Shown: positions 33,353-35,330 of the stretch, in pieces
Layout of the letters: each line of letters starts with the position of its first letter
Position numbering within the stretch: position 1 is the first letter of the stretch
NCBI GenBank assembly: GCA_035326025.1
Contig: DAOKYT010000024.1
Coordinates: 1 to 35,330 of the forward strand
DNA from: Amarobacter sp035326025
Lineage (GTDB): Bacteria > Chloroflexota > Dehalococcoidia > Tepidiformales > Tepidiformaceae
Direction of reading: 5' to 3'
DNA: 35,330 nucleotides
Made by a program: the position numbers and the translations under genes
Notes under the pieces: model-generated
What the model was told of the DNA's origin: nothing
Databases searched by the model: none
The model's input: the letters and a program-made list of their open reading frames with translations, nothing else

Positions 33353-34630
33353 ATGCACGGCGTCCTCTCCGGCATCCGCGTCCTCGATTTCAGCGAGTAC
33401 ATCGCCGGCCCCTTCGCCGCCCAAATGCTCGCCGACCTCGGCGCCGCCGTCACCAAGGTCGAACCACCCCACGGCGACTTCTGGCGCCACACCGCACCCG
33501 TCGCACCCGCCGAAAGCCGCGGCTTCATGGGCGTCAACAAGGGCAAACGCTCCATCTCCCTCGACCTCAAGCACCCCGCCGCCACCGAAATCCTCCACCG
33601 CGCCGTCCGCTCCGCCGATGTCCTCCTCGCCAACTACCGCCCGGGCGTCGCCGAGCGCCTCGGCATGGATTACGCCACCCTCTCCGCCATCAACCCCCGC
33701 CTCGTCTACTGCGAGAACACCGCCTTCGGTTCGCGCGGGCCCTATGCCGCGCGTCCCGGCTTCGACCTCGTCTCCCAGGCCGTCACCGGCATCATGGCCT
33801 TCGAAGGCGCCGGCGGCCCACCCCATCCCATCATCACCACCTCCCCCACCGACCTCGCCGCCGGCATGTTCATGGCCTACGCCATCGCCGCCGCCCTCTA
33901 CCAGCGCGAACACACCGGCCGCGGCCAGTACATCGAAACCAGCCTCTTCGCCGCCGGCCTCGCCATCCAGTACCGCCCCATCTTCTCCATCGAACGCCTC
34001 GACCGCCAGCCCCGCGAGTCCCTCCTCGCCACCATCGCCCGCGCCCGCGCCGAAGGCCACCGCATCGATGACGTCACCGGCCCCACCGCCCGCATCGAAG
34101 CCGTTCGCCGCAATAACCCGTACTACAGCGTCTACGAAACCAGGGACTCCTACATCGCCCTCGCCTGCCTCAACAACCGCCTCCGCCGCGCCGCCGCACG
34201 CGTCCTCGAAGTCGAAGACCCCCGCCTCGAAGGCGACGAGTTCGATGTCGAAAAGCTCGCCTCCGATGAGGCCCTCGTCATCCGCGAGCTCATCGCCGCC
34301 ACCTTCACGAACCGTACCACCGATGAGTGGGTCGCCCTTTTCGATGCCGCAGGCGTCCCCAGCGGCCCCGTCAAGCTCACCGCCGAACTCTTCGACGACC
34401 CCCAGGTCGTCGCCGACGAGCTCATCGTCGAGCTCGACCACCCCATCCTCGGCCCCGTGAAGATGGCCAACAGCCCCCTCAAGATGAGCGGCGGCGAGAC
34501 CGGCTCCCGCATGTCATCGCCCGCGCTCGGCCAGCACACCCGCGAGTTCCTCGCCGAGCTCGGCTTTTCGCCCGGACAGATCGCCGCCTTCGAACGCGAC
34601 CGCGTGGTCCGCGCCTGGCAGCCCGGCTGA
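33353..34630 (+). CDS. CaiB/BaiF-type CoA-transferase (intact copy)
   Basis: 425 residues from ATG 33353 (GGAG upstream). Class III CoA-transferase features: GIRVLDFSEYIAGPFAAQMLADLGAAVTKVEPP at the N terminus, catalytic Asp167 in SPTDLAAG, REHTGRGQ, and the C-terminal VPSGPVKLTAELFDDPQVVADELIV. The family forms interlocked dimers and moves CoA from an acyl-CoA to another acid through an Asp-anhydride. It is the reference against which the broken copy at 6454-7729 is judged. Substrate unknown; the paired dehydrogenase suggests it activates the dehydrogenase's substrate. Confidence 0.94.
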   Translation: MHGVLSGIRVLDFSEYIAGPFAAQMLADLGAAVTKVEPPHGDFWRHTAPVAPAESRGFMGVNKGKRSISLDLKHPAATEILHRAVRSADVLLANYRPGVAERLGMDYATLSAINPRLVYCENTAFGSRGPYAARPGFDLVSQAVTGIMAFEGAGGPPHPIITTSPTDLAAGMFMAYAIAAALYQREHTGRGQYIETSLFAAGLAIQYRPIFSIERLDRQPRESLLATIARARAEGHRIDDVTGPTARIEAVRRNNPYYSVYETRDSYIALACLNNRLRRAAARVLEVEDPRLEGDEFDVEKLASDEALVIRELIAATFTNRTTDEWVALFDAAGVPSGPVKLTAELFDDPQVVADELIVELDHPILGPVKMANSPLKMSGGETGSRMSSPALGQHTREFLAELGFSPGQIAAFERDRVVRAWQPG

Positions 34631-34637
34631 GCCCGCC

Positions 34638-35165
34638 CTACTGGACCGAGAGCAGCTCGACCTCGAAGAACAGCGGCGTGTTCGGCGGGATCGGCCCCTG
34701 CCCGCGCGAACCATAGGCCAGCTCCGGCGGGATCAGCAGGTTGCGCTTGCCCCCCACCTTCATCGTCGCGACCCCCTCGTCCCAGCCCTTGATCACCTGC
34801 CCCACGCCGATCACGAACGTGAACGGCTGCCCGCGGTCGACCGAGCTATCGAACGTCTTGCCATCGAGGAACTTGCCCGTGTAGTGCACGGTCACGCGGA
34901 AGCCCGTCTGCGGGCTCTCCCCGGTCCCGGCGACGACGTCTTCGTACTGGAGGCCGCTCGGCGTGGTAGTGGGGTTCTGCAAGGTCATGGGTCCTCCCGT
35001 GGCCGAAGCGGCCGGCGAGGGCGAACCCCCGGTAGTGGTCGTGGCCGAAGCGGCGGACGTGGGCGTACCGGCCGCATCGTCGTCGTCATCGCCGCCACAG
35101 GCGACGAACGCGGCGGGAGCAAGCGCCCCCGCGAGGAGCACAAGAGCGAACTTCTTCCGGAACAT
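34638..35165 (-). CDS. FKBP-type peptidyl-prolyl isomerase lipoprotein
   Basis: 175 residues from ATG 35165. Signal peptide with lipobox (AFVAC, Cys23), then Gly-Gly-Asp5 and a Thr/Ser/Pro/Ala-rich linker (to about residue 65), then one FKBP domain: VHYTGKFLDGKTFDSS, FVIGVGQVIKGWDEGV, LLIPPELAYGSRG and FFEVELLSV. The binding-pocket residues are conserved, so it should be an active isomerase helping folding outside the membrane. It ends seven bases from the convergent CoA-transferase gene. Confidence 0.93.
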   Translation of the reverse strand: MFRKKFALVLLAGALAPAAFVACGGDDDDDAAGTPTSAASATTTTGGSPSPAASATGGPMTLQNPTTTPSGLQYEDVVAGTGESPQTGFRVTVHYTGKFLDGKTFDSSVDRGQPFTFVIGVGQVIKGWDEGVATMKVGGKRNLLIPPELAYGSRGQGPIPPNTPLFFEVELLSVQ

Positions 35166-35257
35166 GCGCGAAAGCGTAACCCCGGAAGAGCGAAGGACGA
35201 AGTGCGACGTTCGCAAATGGGAAAGGGCGGAGCCCCCTCCCCGCCGCCGGCCCCGCC

Positions 35258-35292
35258 ATTGGCGATTGGCGATTGTCGATTGTCGATTGGCG
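35258..35292. repeat. Five tandem heptamers ATTG(G/T)CG
   Basis: Five perfect 7-base units run head to tail: ATTGGCG, ATTGGCG, ATTGTCG, ATTGTCG, ATTGGCG. They lie upstream of the FKBP gene in a stretch with no gene. Units are contiguous and far too short for a CRISPR. The flanking 35166-35257 holds no clear gene. Confidence 0.85.
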
Positions 35293-35330
35293 GCGGGTCG
35301 AACCACCCGGGGCGAGCGAGCCACGACCTC

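Noticed and set aside
35258..35292. Possible CRISPR array
   Set aside because: Units are 7 bases and contiguous without spacers; no cas genes are near.

Overview
The window is about 35 kb of GC-rich bacterial chromosome, densely coded on both strands, with strong C/G at third codon positions. The gene mix is acyl-CoA dehydrogenases paired with CaiB/BaiF CoA-transferases, an ADP-forming acyl-CoA synthetase, two P450s with a small ferredoxin, and a luciferase-like (F420-type) oxidoreductase. Lipoproteins carry Cys-Gly-Gly-Asp-run linkers, and the LexA box is of the GAAC-N4-GTTC type. This suggests a Chloroflexota member (Dehalococcoidia/Tepidiforma-like); an actinobacterium is the main alternative. 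This placement is inference. No rRNA, tRNA, CRISPR array, transposase or phage gene was seen.

Layout. (1) 1-4131, plus strand: an envelope operon of two paralogous lipoproteins (the first cut by the window edge), a peptidoglycan-binding adaptor, an ABC ATPase and a MacB/FtsX-like permease. (2) 4143-5083, minus: a Cys/Trp-rich secreted protein overlapping a small zinc-finger-like protein. (3) 5264-7729, plus: acyl-CoA dehydrogenase plus a CaiB-type CoA-transferase broken by a frameshift. (4) 7771-11216: MobA-like nucleotidyltransferase, degenerate HAD protein, 37-aa zinc ribbon (minus), YbjQ protein, GAPDH, and a mini HExxH protein. (5) 11338-13464: ADP-forming acyl-CoA synthetase. (6) 13553-14274: Phd/PIN toxin-antitoxin pair. 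(7) 14368-15606: SppA-like peptidase. (8) 15683-18665, minus: [3Fe-4S] ferredoxin and two P450s with shared palindromic operator-like sites. (9) 18946-23101, plus: acyl-CoA ligase, 42-aa protein, RsmE, small membrane protein, luciferase-like oxidoreductase. (10) 23251-25502, minus: otsA-otsB trehalose operon. (11) 25758-26822, minus: a membrane-anchored LuxR-type regulator. (12) 26997-29924, minus: valS and an abutting HicB-like gene. (13) 30019-31891: DUF5655 protein, chagasin-like lipoprotein inhibitor, and an ImuB-like protein behind an SOS promoter. (14) 32202-34630: a second, intact dehydrogenase/CoA-transferase pair. (15) 34638-35165: FKBP lipoprotein, then a heptamer tandem repeat.

How the genes work together. 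Much of the window serves acyl-CoA metabolism: ligases activate acids, CaiB enzymes move CoA, dehydrogenases oxidise, and P450s with ferredoxin hydroxylate. The most novel signal is a four-cysteine extracytoplasmic domain. It occurs in both lipoproteins of the first operon and again as the outer domain of the membrane-spanning LuxR regulator 25 kb away. That points to an undescribed envelope sensing or binding module.
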